Part shown: piece after piece, positions 1-11,566 of the stretch | Layout of the letters: every line of letters begins with the position of its first letter | How positions within the stretch are numbered: the stretch's first letter is position 1 | Source: Nemopilema nomurai | Lineage: Eukaryota > Cnidaria > Scyphozoa > Rhizostomeae > Rhizostomatidae | Assembly: GCA_003864495.1 (NCBI GenBank) | Contig: ML133366.1 | Span: 968,871 to 1,032,870 of the forward strand | DNA: 64,000 nucleotides | Reading direction: 5' to 3' | Position numbers and translations under genes: made by a program | The notes under the pieces: generated by a model | Told to the model about the DNA's origin: nothing | Databases searched by the model: none | Seen by the model: the letters and a program-made list of their open reading frames with translations, nothing else

Positions 1-132
1 AACAAATTTGTCACTAAAAAGTCAAGTACCGTTATTTCTGAGACTGAAAGAAATTATTACAGATGGAGTCAAATTTGGAACAGTATACCTACTGAAGTAA
101 GAAATGTAAAAAGTCTAGAAATCTTCAAATAA
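1..132 (+). pseudogene. C-terminal tail of a non-LTR retrotransposon reverse transcriptase ORF (fragment cut by window edge)
   Basis: Frame 1 is open from the first base to a TAA at 130-132. It encodes a short stretch with Y-Y-R-W-S-Q-I-W-N-S-I-P and then V-K-S-L-E-I-F-K, the signature end of CR1/Jockey-type LINE polymerases, where a W-N-S-L-P motif precedes the final lysine-rich helix. Only 43 residues lie in the window. The endonuclease and palm would be left of base 1, so I cannot tell whether the element is complete. The AT-rich sequence to about 320 is probably its 3' untranslated end. The domain call rests on motif recognition alone. Confidence 0.6.
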
Positions 133-1214
133 AACAAATTACAATTCCATGCACCTGCAAATTATGCACTCTGTATGTACCACAACTAGGATACATCACA
201 TTGATAGATTTTATAGTACATCTTTGTTTACGACCTTATGTCCTTAAGTATTTCTATATCTTCTTGTCATGTTAGTTGGTATTAATTAGCTTGTAATTAG
301 TATTTTTAATTAAGGGTGGAAATTTTATCAAACTTAACATAAAGTGTTAAAACAAGATTCCCCAAAACAAAGTCCTAGTCCACCTGTTGTAAGAGAGACC
401 TCAAGAAGTACGTAATAGAAAAAAATTAGCATTTTAGCCATTCTGTCATGTTCCGTGAGCTCTGAAATAAAAATAGGTTAAAAATATTGAATACTTGAGG
501 CCAAAAACTTAACAAACAGATTTTATTCTTAGAATATACAAAAATCCAGAGTTTAATGAAAAGTCAATATTTTGGCTGGCACGTGAAAAAGTTTCAAAGA
601 CAATTAGAAGAAAACCATTGTTAGGATACCAAATTAAATACAAATAAAGACTAAGAGATTCTTAAAAACTCGAATTCTCAAATTTCCCAAAACCATTATT
701 AAGAAACTATTCACTGTCGATGTTGGTTTCTTATAAATAAAATTGAATGTAGTACATCTTGGATCATCAAATATACATTGTAATCTTTTGCAATAGGTTA
801 TCTGATGCTGCAAAGTCAACATCAGGTATTCGTCCTTTCTTATGAACATTTTATTATTTTTTTTGGATCAGTTTGTTTTACGTAACAGAGTAAGTTTGAC
901 ACTCATACCCCTTAAAATTTTCGAAACTGCTTGTCACGAGAATGGCGGACACCTACCAACCAACAAACTTTACGTACTTCTTGAACGGCACTTTACAGCA
1001 AACTTGTCAAATCTATTGGGTTCTGACGAGAATAGGACTTTGAAAGAAAGTAAAGAAAGTGCAGCCGAGGTCTGATTCAGAAGAGCCGTTGCTTTGAAGT
1101 ATATTCAAAATTGCACATTGGTTCTCTGGTCCAACATCTATCGTGGCTGCTTTATCCAGGTTCTCCTGGTGTAATGTGGATGACTGATCATTTAAAAACA
1201 GATTTTCAATCGAA
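133..1214. other. AT-rich sequence without a recognisable gene
   Basis: The first ~190 bases are probably the 3' tail of the LINE fragment at the window edge. The rest is AT-rich and low in information. Short open frames on both strands (for example 634-849 and 842-1075) show no domain, no splice context and no repeat partner elsewhere in the window. Confidence 0.4.
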
Positions 1215-2908
1215 AAGGAGTTTTTTCGGGAATGTAAATCCTCTATCTCCAAAAGAGAACTATTGGCTCGCTTCATTATTCCAGAACTGTGGCTGTTCCA
1301 CTGCTCTTAAAATTTACCAAGAAGGCTGTTTAAGGGCGGAATCAATGCTGATCGTGCACAAAACATGTCTATCATCCACTCCCTTCTGTAGCAATCTAAC
1401 GAAGCTAAATCGTCAAAGAGGTCAATGTACGTACACAATGACCGAAGGTTGTGAACCGAAGGGCCAATAAGATGTGGCCTTCTTACAAGGCCTGATTACT
1501 TTTGCTCCATTATTTCTCCACTCTTTTGTTTTCTGGAATATCCATCGATTGCTCCATGTATGACAATTCCTAATTTTCTGTTAAAAATTGCAGACATCAA
1601 TAAGAACACAAAAAGTAAATAAAACAAGCGCCTTTTAAAAATCTCTAGGAAATTTGTAAAAAAAAATAAAAAAATTTGCTGAAGAGAGACAACCCACAGA
1701 TAATTTCGAGGACCGTAAAGTTAAAAAATCGTTTCATGGCAGTTAAAGGCTCAAGTCTAACTGAAAGCCACTTTTGTTTACATGATTAAGAATATCACAG
1801 AATGCGCAAGAGCTTAAATTAGTCAATTAAGTGACTATGAGTTATGGTTAACAATGTAAAGTTAACTGCTAATGCAATCAGAGAGTAAATATGTCAAAAT
1901 CACAGAATGGAATTGAGCATAATTTGTTGTAAGTGAAATGAAACTTCAATAGACTTTAGATATAAATGAAATAAATGCGTTAGACTAAATGCATAATAAA
2001 TTCAATAAACCATTACACTAACCAGTACAACCATATATTACAATTTATTAATTATTAAAACTTTGGTTTTTACTTACTTTGCAAGTTTTAGATTGCTGTC
2101 TATCTGCCACAGAGAATTTGGAGAGGGGACTTGGTAACGTCTTCGTGTTATGTGAATTCTTGATGGTGCCTGCAAAGCATTTTCATTTATGCAGAGCAGG
2201 GCCTCTCGAATCCTTCTTCTTGGGACCCACAGGCGCTGTGCCCTTAGATCGGCTTGGAGCATCACAACTCCTATAGATGGCTGCCTAGACAAAGTGACAC
2301 TAACCAGCCTATCCGCATCATCATCAGAAACGGAGCGTTCCATCTCAATCCCGTACTCTTTCTTTCGTCGTTTGACAGTTGAAACACTGACTCCTAAAAT
2401 TGAAGTAAATAAGTAAGAATTTTACAAAATCCCAGGATAAGTTTGAAGTATAACATTTGACTGAAAGTGAATGGAAGACCCTTATTAGAAAAGACCATTC
2501 ATCAAAAACCATGTTATTCACAAAAATGATAGAAACTATAAATATTACTCATATATTCAAGTAGATAACGTTTGAAAGATTTTCGACATTAATACCTAAT
2601 AAGGCTGCAATTTCAACCAGAGTGAAGCCCAGTTCAAGAAGTGCTTCAAGCTGTTCAATGCCAATATCCTTAGCAGGTCTTCCTTGTGCACCAGCAACTG
2701 TCTCTCCCACCACGTATCTTTGTGTGGAATCTCTTTGTAAAAGAAACTCTGCAATTTCTAACAGTGAAACACATAGTTTTCCTTCTAATCTTGCTATCTT
2801 GCCTGTAATTTCCTGCTGCTCACTTCTACTTAAAATTGACACTCCCAACACTCGTGGAAAAAGTAACCTGGCTATTTGCAAGGTACTTAAAGTTGCACGT
2901 CGAACCAT
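1215..2908 (-). pseudogene. Integrase-core (DDE) protein of the animal rve-like family, multi-exon, decayed
   Basis: Exon 1 (2908 to 2596) starts at an ATG. After about 80 residues it carries G-R-P-A then Q-L-E-A-L-L-E-L-G-F and E-I-A-A-L-L-G, the helix-turn-helix of a family of animal proteins with an integrase core. A donor GT at 2595-2594 and an acceptor AG ending at 2394 join it in frame to exon 2 (2393 to 2078), which begins V-S-V-S-T-V-K-R-R. Exon 2 continues to R-R-Y-Q-V-P-S-P-N-S-L-W-Q-I-D, where the family has L-W-H-I-D at the first catalytic aspartate, and ends at a canonical GTAAGT donor. The middle of the catalytic core is not found. The conserved G-P-S-V-H-N of the C-terminal part reappears near 1455, followed by about 50 related residues, an in-frame TAA (1307-1309) and then W-N-S-H. 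The missing core and the stop make it a pseudogene. Such genes are often transposon-derived. Confidence 0.6.
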
Positions 2909-5189
2909 TGTGGAAATTACTAGGGTGTGGAAGTTAGATTATCGCGAACAAGTGCTTTGTGGTTCGACACTGTGGTTCAACATTGCGATTCGGCGATAGG
3001 ACAACATCTTTTAGAGAATCCAGATTGCGCCAAAACATACAGTGACGACAATTTTCGTATAATTGGGTAAGCTAGGTCGTCCTTTCACCTAGGTGTTTTG
3101 GAGTCTGTCTATATTTCAATGGAAAATCCCATTCTTTGTAGACAGAAAGAGTTCGTCTTTTCCCTTGGGCTCTTTTAAAGTTAGGTGCTAAGTAACGCAG
3201 ATTGGTCAATTATAACCAACCACGCGCTCTGCTTATCACCCTCTAGTGTTTTCGATCCGCATCTGGCTATTTATTCGGTCAGTATTTGGCTATCTTCCGA
3301 CGTTTGCATACTCTGAGGAATGTCGAATGAAAAAAGTACTTTTAAGTATGCGAAAAATAGTTCCGCTTTTTCTAGCAATTGTTAGATTATAGCGGTGGCC
3401 AGTGAATCTATTGCAGGTGTAAACGATTTATGCAATGTTTCTACTTAGCCGCAACCATGTATATGTTGAATGTTAGAAAAAATAGCAGAGCTTTGAACAG
3501 GATACACATATTTCGTCTATTGCTTCAAATTCTGGTAAAACGACATGTATTTCTTTTGGATTGGGAACAAGTTATGAGCTTAATATTCCAATATAAATAC
3601 TTGAGGGATACGTAGCTGTTGATAAAGTGACGATACTGTTTAGACTCAGCTGCAAGGCCATGATTTATTATTATAGGCTAAGTTTAACTCTTTGGTTCCA
3701 AATAGACGGGAGGAGAGACGCAACAACACATAAATCTTCTCCGGTGCCACCATGCACAATTACTCTACACTCTAGTGCCAGTCGCTGACACTTTCTGCCA
3801 CCCAATTTATAGGTGTAAAAGAAGATGTTGTTAAAAAGCATAAAAGGGTCGGTAAGTCTCTGCCGATATCCCGACAAATCATTACGAAAAATTTAGGGGT
3901 ACCATAATGATTCCATTAAAAAAACTCTGTTTATGAAAACGATGTATAACTGGTATTGCAAAAGATACTAGTTTGAATAAAAGTTTTTGGATACTAGCCT
4001 TGGCTTTTTCATGTTAAAAATGTTGTCTGGGGGGGGGAGGGGGGGCTATAAAATATTCCATGAAGAAGTTAGTCCAAAATCATCATCATCATCATAATGA
4101 TCGGCGAGTGCCCAGCTTTCTTCAAAAAAGATAGTCCTAGAAATTGAGTATTTGCCTTAAGGTTTGTAGAATTGCCAAATTCAAATTCAGGTTGAGGAAG
4201 GGAAACTTTCTTTCAAATTTTCCATTTTTCAGTTTCTTAGAGGTAGCAGTGCAGGCTAACAATTGTACACCCATGTAAATTTCCTTTAAAAATGTTCATT
4301 AAAATTCATTTGAGCTTTAGATTTTCTAAACAGATTCTGGTTTCACTGCAGAATTAATTTTGTTGATATTTGTATTTTTTTAAACCATAGAAAAAGGCAA
4401 GAACAGCTTATCAGAAAACTTAGAAAGAATGGTATAATAGGGGTGTTGCCACTTGGTATTTTGTCGGGATAGATCTGGGATCCAATTGCTTTTATCTATA
4501 CAACTTCATATATATAAACACATAAATATACATGTTTTTAACAAATGACAGCTTGCTTTTGTTTTCATAATATCTCTAACTTGAAATACCATACTTGATG
4601 ATGATGATGGACGTACCTATGTCATTTTGTATTTCAAAATATGACATAAAGGAGTGTAGGAGATATGGGGGTGGTTCCCCCCTCAAGCCTCTGGACTAAG
4701 TTGATAGTCCCCAAAAAGAAGGCATATGAAGCATTTCAAAGTTGGGGCACATGTATTGAGGGGCAAGTTTCTAAAGTTTATGTGATACGCCCTTAATGGA
4801 GTATTAAGCAGGGCCTTTTGTTATGATTGTTAAAATCTTCCTTGGCCCCTCCACTTTTCAACCTGCCTCGTAGCCCATGTTAAGAAATACGCCTTTAATG
4901 GAGTATTCCTTCATTTCATTCACAAATTCCATGTACACAGCAAAAAAACCAGATAAATGGATGTTGTATCGAGATATATAACCTATTCTACAAGCAATAC
5001 TTTAAATTAGAGACGCAGGAGAGGGAGGCGCAGGGCATCTTTTGACATACTGAGTGATGGGAGAATTGCCGAGGCCCGGGCCCTGCGAGTTCCCCCACCA
5101 CTAAAGAGAAAAATGCTACACTTGCCCCAAATGTCGGCCATTTTATGGCCCTTAGAAATAAAAGTAACTGGTTTTTCAAAAGGTTGGTA
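2909..5189. other. No recognisable gene; low-complexity patches
   Basis: No supported coding region on either strand. Visible features are a G-run near 4030-4046, a short ATC microsatellite near 4081-4097, and a 20-bp near-identical direct repeat (ACGCCY followed by TTAATGGAGTATT) at about 4787 and 4890. The last few hundred bases before 5230 may be the 3' untranslated region of the RTE-type LINE on the minus strand. Confidence 0.4.
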
Positions 5190-5229
5190 ACAAATTTGGG
5201 GGCTCAATCGATGTTGATCATCTTCAGCC

Positions 5230-6990
5230 TTAGCCCGAGTTGGGCCGTTGACTCCCATTGGCTGCCACCTCCGCGCACAACCTCCTCCAGCTTCTCCGAT
5301 CTTTTGTCTTCTGTCTTGCTTCTGCCAGTTTGCACCCGAGCCACTCGCCGATGTCTTGTATCCAAGTGCGTCTCGGTCGACCTCTTCCTCGTTCTCCAGG
5401 TGCGCGACCTTGGATCACCGTCAGCGCGAGGTTTTGCTGTTCTGGGTGTCTGTGGATGTGTCCGTAGAACTTGAGTTTTCTCAATTTTGCGCATTCAAGA
5501 AAAGGTGTTTGACGTGACACATGTCCCTCAATTTCTTCCAGCACTGATACGTTGTTCTGTGGTCGGTGTACTTGATGGAGACGTCTATAGCATCGCATTT
5601 CAAAAGCGTTTATCTGTCGTTCAACTTTGGGAGAGAAGATCCAGGATTCGCTTCCATAAAGAAGCGTGGACAGCACCATCGCTCGTAGGAACTTTATTTT
5701 GCTTTGAGTCGTGATGGTTCGATCAGTCCAGATGTTCCTTATCTTGGTCAGAGACTGTGTTGCAATTGCGATTCTTGTTTTGATTTCCCTGTCGATTTTG
5801 TTCCCCGCTGTCAGTATTCCACCAAGATATCGAAATTCCTTCACTTCGTCAAGGGCGACTCCGCCTACCATGATGGGCTGGGTGAGGCTAGGGTTGTCTT
5901 TGCTTGATATGAGGATTTTGCTCTTTGGTGCGCTGATCTCCATGCCAAATTTTCGGGACATGTTGTCTAAGCGGTTCGTCAGGTCTCTGAGATCTTCTTC
6001 GCAGCTTGCTATAAGGTCGATGTCGTATGCAAATCGCAGGTTATTGATTACTTTTCCGCCAATTTTGATTCCAATTTGTTGATCTTCCTCGGGTAGTGCC
6101 TCGCTCAGGATTTCTTCAAGAAAGATGTTGAAGAGTGCCGGTGACAATATACACCCTTGTCTGACGCCGATTTCAGTTCTGAAGAAGCTGCTTTGGGCGT
6201 TGTTTACTCTCACCACGCTTTCAGCGTTCTGGTACAGAGATTTGATTGCTCTTATTAGTTCTGGATCAATCCCGTGTTTGCTTAGCACCTTCCATAGGGC
6301 GTCATGCCACACTTTGTCAAAAGCCTTTTTAAAGTCAATGAAGTTGTGGAAGACCTCTTGCTGATGCTCGATATATTTCTCGCAGATCAATCTCAGGTTG
6401 TTTATCTGTTCGACTGTACTTCTTCCTTCCATGAAGCCTGCCTGTTCCTCTCTGATAACCGTGTTGATGATGTTTCTAATTTTTTTGTGGATGACATTTA
6501 GATGCACCTTGCTTGGGTGACTGATGAGACTGATGGTCCTAAAGTTATCACACGTGTTCGCGTTTGCTTTCTTGGGGATTGGAATTACAATTGACTGAGT
6601 CCATTGGCGCGGCCATTTACCTGTTTCTAACACTTTGTTACACATCTTGTGAAGCACCTTTTTCAATTCTTCTCCTCCACACTTGATAGTTTCTGCTGTT
6701 ATGTTGTCGATTCCTGGTGATTTGTTGGTCTTCAACTTCTTTATGCTGTCCTCTATTTCTGATTCCAGGATGGGTAGGTGTTCTCTGACTGAAGGTTCTT
6801 CGACGTTAAGACGTTCTGGGAGGAGGTCCGGATCGTTGTCTCCTTTCTGATACAGTTCCTTTCAGTATTCGTACCATCTTTCCGCGATTTCTTCCTTTCC
6901 GGATAGCAAGTTTCCATCTTTGTCCTTTACAGGTCCGCAGCTGGGTTGCCAGGTTTTCGTCAGTTCCTTCACCATGTTATATGCTCTCTG
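5230..6990 (-). pseudogene. RTE-type reverse transcriptase, catalytic motif mutated
   Basis: From about 6990 down, the frame reads into the polymerase, with one TGA at 6862-6864 and then 501 uninterrupted codons from 6735. Recognisable blocks are K-S-P-G-I-D, F-R-T-I-S-L-I-S, E-Q-A-G-F-M-E-G-R-S-T, F-I-D-F-K-K-A-F-D-K-V-W-H (motif A, aspartate present) and G-V-R-Q-G-C-I-L-S-P. Motif C, normally F-A-D-D in this group, reads F-A-Y-D, so one of the two essential aspartates is a tyrosine. The C-terminus (W-I-Q-D-I-G-E-W-L) fits the group. With the stop codon and the lost aspartate the enzyme cannot be active. Confidence 0.85.
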
Positions 6991-7495
6991 AGTGTCCTTG
7001 TGCTAGTTTGGTTTCCAGGTCCTCCGCCATTTTTGTTGTCCACTCATTTTTCGCTTTCTGCGTGAGTTTCTTGACTTTCTTGTTCGCAGCTCTGTACGCT
7101 TTTAAGCTGTCTTCATTTTCAAACCTTTTGCCTTTCAATGATCGTCTCTCGTCACAGGAGTCTATAACTTCGTTGGTTACCCAGGGAGCCTTCTTTCCTT
7201 TTCTCTTCCCCAACACTTTCTCTGACACTTCGTTCATAACCGCAGTAAATCCATCTGCCAAGTCTTGGACATCGTGTAGCAGTAAGAGAGGTGCCATCTT
7301 TCCTCCTATCTCTACTTGAAACTCCTTTGCTACATCTGGGTCTTTCAGCTTGTCGGTGTCGTACTTTATGGCGCACAGGTCGTTTGGTTCTCTTTTCCTC
7401 AGCTTGAGTCTCATGTTCATCATCAGGAGTTCGTGGTCGCTTCCATTAGGATGAAGTCTATTTGGTTGTGGGTTTCCCCATCCGGTGAGTGCCAC
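6977..7495 (-). pseudogene. RTE-type LINE linker between endonuclease and reverse transcriptase
   Basis: The same element continues in a shifted frame. It begins with the S-D-H that completes the endonuclease site, then a basic linker (M-R-L-K-L-R-K-R), and K-A-P-W-V-T-N-E-V and A-Y-R-A-A-N-K-K-V-K, typical of the region ahead of the polymerase in this LINE group. Near 7000 the meaningful frame shifts again: the minus strand past this point reads T-Q-R-A-Y-N-M-V-K-E-L in another frame. No function beyond the parent ORF is implied. Confidence 0.75.
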
Positions 7496-8115
7496 GTGAC
7501 TTTTCTCGACTTTTTGTGTCTGTGGAAAGTGTTTCCAAGGACGAGATTGTTGGATGACGCGAATTCCAAGAGACGGGTTCCTCTCGGATTTGTATTGCCG
7601 ATGCTATTCTTCCCGATGGTGCCCTTCCAGTCTTGGTAGCAGTCTGTACCAGCCTTTGCGTTCCAGTCCCCTTGCACAACTTTGATGTCACTTTTTGGTA
7701 GTCGATCAATCGTGTCCTGCACCTGTTGGTAGAAGTTTTCAACTTCTTCGTCACTGTGGTCAGTGGTTGGTGCGTACACTTGGATGATAGAGATGTCAAA
7801 GGGTTTTCCACAGATCCGTAATGCTGCTACGCGAGAGGAGACCGGGATGAAATCAGATACAAACTTCTTCATATTCTTATGCACTATGAATCCAACTCCG
7901 TTCTTATGGAGCTTGGGATCTCCGCTGAACCACAGCTTTGCTTCCTCAATGTTAGCTTCTCCGCATCCTGTCCATCTGACTTCAGAGAGCCCGATCACGT
8001 TCCAGCTGTAGCGATCTAGTTCTCGGTATAGTTCTTCCGCCTTTCCCTTGGTGTACAATGTTCTGACATTCCACGTACCGATCGTTAGTCGGTCTTTGTT
8101 GATAGATGATAGCAA
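7423..8115 (-). pseudogene. LINE endonuclease domain (APE/exonuclease-endonuclease-phosphatase fold)
   Basis: This is the N-terminal part of the RTE-type ORF, which would nick target DNA to prime reverse transcription. The frame opens with L-T-I-G-T-W-N-V-R-T-L and I-G-L-S-E-V-R-W-T-G (metal-binding Asn and Glu), then N-G-V-G-F, Q-V-Y-A-P-T, V-Q-G-D-W-N-A (where family members have a G-D-F-N/G-D-W-N core) and ends at Q-I-D-F-I-L. The catalytic S-D-H motif falls just after a frameshift near 7440 and is read in the next frame as G-S-D-H-E-L-L. The first codon of the open frame is TTG, so the true start is not defined. All motifs up to the break look intact. Confidence 0.85.
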
Positions 8116-8127
8116 TGTCGGTCGATG

Positions 8128-8560
8128 TTGATAGCAATCTTTATATCACTATATTTATCATTTATCCACCTTATTCATTGATTCATTGCTAAATTTACCA
8201 AATTCTTAGTGTTTCTTTGCATTTTTCAACCACACTCAGGCTGAGATATTGTATTGAAATTAATGCATCCCGTCATTTGTCGTATTTTGAGCCCTTTTTT
8301 AGCAAAATAGCCATCAGTGCTGGTAGTGTTTCTTGCTATCAACAAAGAAGCCCCCACCCTAAAATTTTTTAGCAAAATTTGCCCCCGTAGCTAATTGGAG
8401 GACTAACGGTTGTGTCATACCTTGAAGGCAAAAGTCTCATCCCTACAATAATTCAGTGTATATTGCCAATCCGAAGAGTTCTGTATCATTACCTAGGTCA
8501 TTTTTGGTAGTGTATGAGTGTGGGCCCTTGACGCGGCTTTTTGTAGGAAAACCAGTTCAG
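8128..8560. other. Spacer between two minus-strand LINEs
   Basis: About 430 bases without a gene on either strand. The left part may belong to the 5' end of the RTE-type LINE. The right edge meets the 3' end of the CR1/L2-type LINE. No target duplication or inverted repeat was found. Confidence 0.35.
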
Positions 8561-8827
8561 TTCATATATATTTTAAAATTCCTCTACATACAATATCTTA
8601 ATAAAAACACTACTTACATACAATGACTACAAATTACATAAACATACTAAGAAAAATACACACACAAAAAACAATCTACATAAGATGTTGCATGCAGGGG
8701 GATTTCTTCAGGAGGAGCTCTCTCAATAGATAAACTAATCGAGGAGAGAGCATCCCCTTTTTTAAGATGGTTCTGAATCTTATTTATTCATTGACTGAGT
8801 GACAGAACAATATTTATCACTTTAGGA

Positions 8828-10595
8828 TCAACTTTGATTATATTTCATGAATAAAAAGGCTCGAAGCTTTTGACGAAAACTGAAAGCAGATGATGATCTT
8901 TTTACGTCAACTGGAATGCTGTTCCAAGACTTAGCACCAGAGAAACGCACAGACCTGATACCATATTGCAAAGTATTTTTTCGAGTTAAGAAAATGTCAT
9001 TCTTTGAGGCTTTCCGTGTACCATACTGATGAACATTTGATACGGATTCAAAAAAATTGAGGAAGCAATTAAGAGAATTCTTATTGACACAATCATAAAC
9101 AAAGCAAAGCAATTTTAACTTAAAAAGATCTTTTAGCTTCAAGACTTTAAAGTCAGACAAGATAGGAGTGGATGGTGAAGTAAAATGCTCAAATGCAATA
9201 GCTCTTACCACTCTTTTTTGTAACAAGTATATAGGCTTGATATGAACATCATATGTAAGTCCCCATACTACTATACCATATTGAAAAAAGGAAGAAAATA
9301 ATGAATTGTACAGACAGATCATAACATCAACAGGAAGAAAGTGTCTTATCTTGAAAAACATACCACATGATCTAGCCAGTTTTTTAGAAAGTTCAGATAA
9401 ATGGTATTTCCAGATAAGATTTTCATCTAAAAGAACACCAAGAAATTTTACATACCTAGACTGTTTTACTGGTTGATTTCCAATTTTGACAATTACTGTT
9501 CTCAATGATGAATGTTGAGGAGACTTAAATATTATGAAATTAGTTTTATCGATGTTTAATGATAATTTGTTTACATCAAGCCATTGTTTAACCTTTTTTA
9601 ACTCATTATTCACTATTCTTTGCAGCTTATCAAGATTTTCAGCTTCAAAGTAGATATTTGCATCATCCGCAAATAAGTAGACGGAGAGTACAGATGATGA
9701 ATTTGGTAGATCATTAATAAAAATTAGGAAAAGGAAGGGACCAAGAACAGAACCCTGTGGAACTCCACATGTAACATTTAAGCTGGAGCTAGACCCAAAC
9801 ATATTGCTCGCTACCTGATAAGTAAGATTTAAACCACTCTAAAGCAGGTCCTCGAATTCCATAGTTTTCAAGCTTCATCAAAAGAATGCTATGGTTTACA
9901 GTATCAAATGCTTTCTGTAAATAAAGAAAGATCCCGCAGCCAAATTTCCTGTTATAAAGTGAATTTTTGATAGTTTCTGTCATGCTGACTAGGGCATGAT
10001 TAATAGAGTGACTTTCACGAAATCCGAACTGAAATGAATATAAAATGCTGTGTTTTTCTAGGAAGTCATATAAACGCTTATACATAACTTTTTCAGTGAT
10101 TTTGCTAAAAACAGACGAAAGAAATGGGACGATAATTAGAAGCAGTAACTGAGCAACCCTTTTTGAACAGAGGGATAACTTTTGCAAGTTTCATCTTGTC
10201 TGGAAATATACCAGACTGAAAAGATTCATTAATGATTCGAGAAAGTGGTAAATTTATCAGGGGACACAGGTGCTTAAGAAGCTTAATTGGAATGCTGTTG
10301 GGACCTAAAGACTCACCAGACTTTAGCATATTGATAATATCAGATATTTCTAAAGGAATTGAAGGGGCAATGAAAAAAGAGTCACAGATACTATTACCGA
10401 TGAATTCCAAGGGGGACTTTGTGGTTCTTGGTATTTTCTTAGTAATCTCATGAGAGACATTGACAAAAAATTTGTTGAATAGATTAGCAATTACTGCAGG
10501 ATCAGATGTGAGGGCACCATTAGAATTTTTCATTTTGTTTATGACATTTACATTAGAAGATTTCCTAATTTTTATGACTGATTTAATCCCTGACC
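8828..10595 (-). pseudogene. CR1/L2-type LINE reverse transcriptase, frameshifted, motif A mutated
   Basis: The polymerase is read in three frames. 10595-10105 carries W-S-G-I-K-S-V-I and A-S-N-Y-R-P-I-S. After a frameshift near 10130, the next piece holds the finger and palm blocks up to about 9800. After a second break, 9802-8828 carries G-V-P-Q-G-S-V-L-G-P, L-F-A-D-D-A-N-I-Y (motif C intact) and the terminal W-N-S-I-P. Motif A reads F-L-Y-L-Q-K-A-F-D where a first aspartate is expected (F-x-D), so a catalytic residue is lost. The downstream 3' UTR has the tail characteristic of such LINEs. Confidence 0.8.
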
Positions 10596-10598
10596 ATA
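10596..10598. repeat. 3-bp target-site duplication (ATA), left
   Basis: ATA directly before the TAGTGC terminus, matched by ATA at 15150-15152. Collapsing the two copies restores the LINE reading frame (K-Q-L-W-S-G-I), which fixes the boundary. Confidence 0.75.
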
Positions 10599-10739
10599 TA
10601 GTGCAATGAATATGTGGTAAAATTGTGCATTTTGTGTTAAAAGCATGATATTTGGCACATAAGTAGATCTCACACAGGCAAACATTTTAAGAGTTGGAGG
10701 CATTCTAAAAATAGATTTATGATGTATTTATGACGTCAT
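10599..10739 (+). repeat. Left terminal inverted repeat of the 4.55-kb transposon
   Basis: Begins TAGTGC. Shares GTTAAAAG, then an 18-bp block (10685-10702), then TGACGTCAT with the reverse complement of 14999-15149. The repeat is imperfect, with indels between blocks, which suggests an old or divergent element. Confidence 0.65.
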
Positions 10740-10978
10740 TTCCTTAGAATTGGATATCGTGTTACAAAATTGAAAATAGCAGTAAGGTAAACATTCTGAT
10801 TAAAAACAAACTATCAAAAATTGCCCTGATTGATATAAGAAACTTAAAACAACAATTTATTTGATTAACTAAGTACTTAAATTAAAAGAAAGCAATGCGC
10901 ATGCGTGAACTTTCTCGAGAAATCCTCCTATGACAACTGAAGTAACTGGAAATCAACAATGTAACTTATTCTAAGCAT

Positions 10979-11566
10979 TCCCCTCCACAGTAACAAAGCG
11001 CTGTACATTTCATTTGGGATCTGCTACATTTGCAGGCTTTCTTGCACCCCTTTTTGCATCCACATTTTACAAGAATTCTCAAAGTTTCCACCACTTCTGG
11101 AAGATCACTCCATTTCGGCTGCCATGTTCCATCTACACTTATCCAACCGCATTTGTCTGGTTGTGGCAAAGTCGGCGAAGGTTCAAACATTTGCTCCCAG
11201 CAATTTGCTTGAAGTGCTGCTCTACGAACATGCTGCTCCAGGGCTGCTTTTGTCGGAGGTATATTTTCCAGAGATCGACTCTTCAAAAAGCTGCAATCGT
11301 GCTTCATTTACATTTGATGACTGACTTGACTTGTCATACATTACAACTACGAATTGCTCAATTGTGTTCATGTCTTCTTCTCTGATATAATCCGGTTGTT
11401 GCATTATCCTAAGGAAGGGCCCATTAACATCATTTACCATGTTCCATGCTGCCATTGCGGTTTTTTTGCCTTTACTGTGGAAAAATGAAACCGTACCACA
11501 TCCTGTTAAAGCGTGAAACATAGTTATTACCCTTGCTTTGTCGTATCCAATCGTCAACCACTGCAA
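10979..11566 (-). pseudogene. C-terminal part of the same protein: H-A-L-T-G-C block and Tesmin/TSO1-like CXC cluster
   Basis: Read in other frames than the 742-codon part. 11566-11222 contains F-H-A-L-T-G-C-G-T-V-S-F-F then G-K-K-T-A and I-E-Q-F-V-V-V-M-Y-D. The following frame (11307 to 10979) has W-I-S-V-D-G-T-W-Q-P-K-W and ends in a cysteine cluster, K-C-G-C-K-K-G-C-K-K-A-C-K-C then C-T-A-L-C-Y-C-G-G-E-C. The cluster matches a CXC (Tesmin/TSO1-type) zinc-binding, DNA-contacting fold. At least one frameshift (near 11240) separates the blocks. The invariant Asp of H-A-L-T-G-C-D-T is replaced by Gly here. Together with the 742-codon part this is one broken gene. Confidence 0.7.

Larger units (their letters stand above)
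5190..8127 (-). mobile_element. RTE-type LINE, nearly full coding length but inactivated
   Basis: Read on the minus strand, the order is AP-like endonuclease (from 8115), linker, then reverse transcriptase ending at 5230, the single-ORF layout of RTE-group LINEs. The coding line is broken by at least two frameshifts (near 7440 and near 7000) and one in-frame TGA (6862-6864). The outer ends are approximate because no target duplication was found. The lower-numbered boundary is set just past the stop codon. It lies head to tail with the CR1/L2-type LINE to its right, with about 430 bases between them. Confidence 0.8.

Noticed and set aside
842..1470. Overlapping plus-strand open frames of 77 and 119 codons
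   Set aside because: They lie opposite the minus-strand C-terminal remnant of the integrase-like gene and show no domain of their own.
3430..3615. 61-codon plus-strand open frame
   Set aside because: No domain, no splice context, no relative in the window.
4081..4100. ATC/ATG triplet run as a possible coding repeat
   Set aside because: A short microsatellite with no open frame around it that carries a domain.
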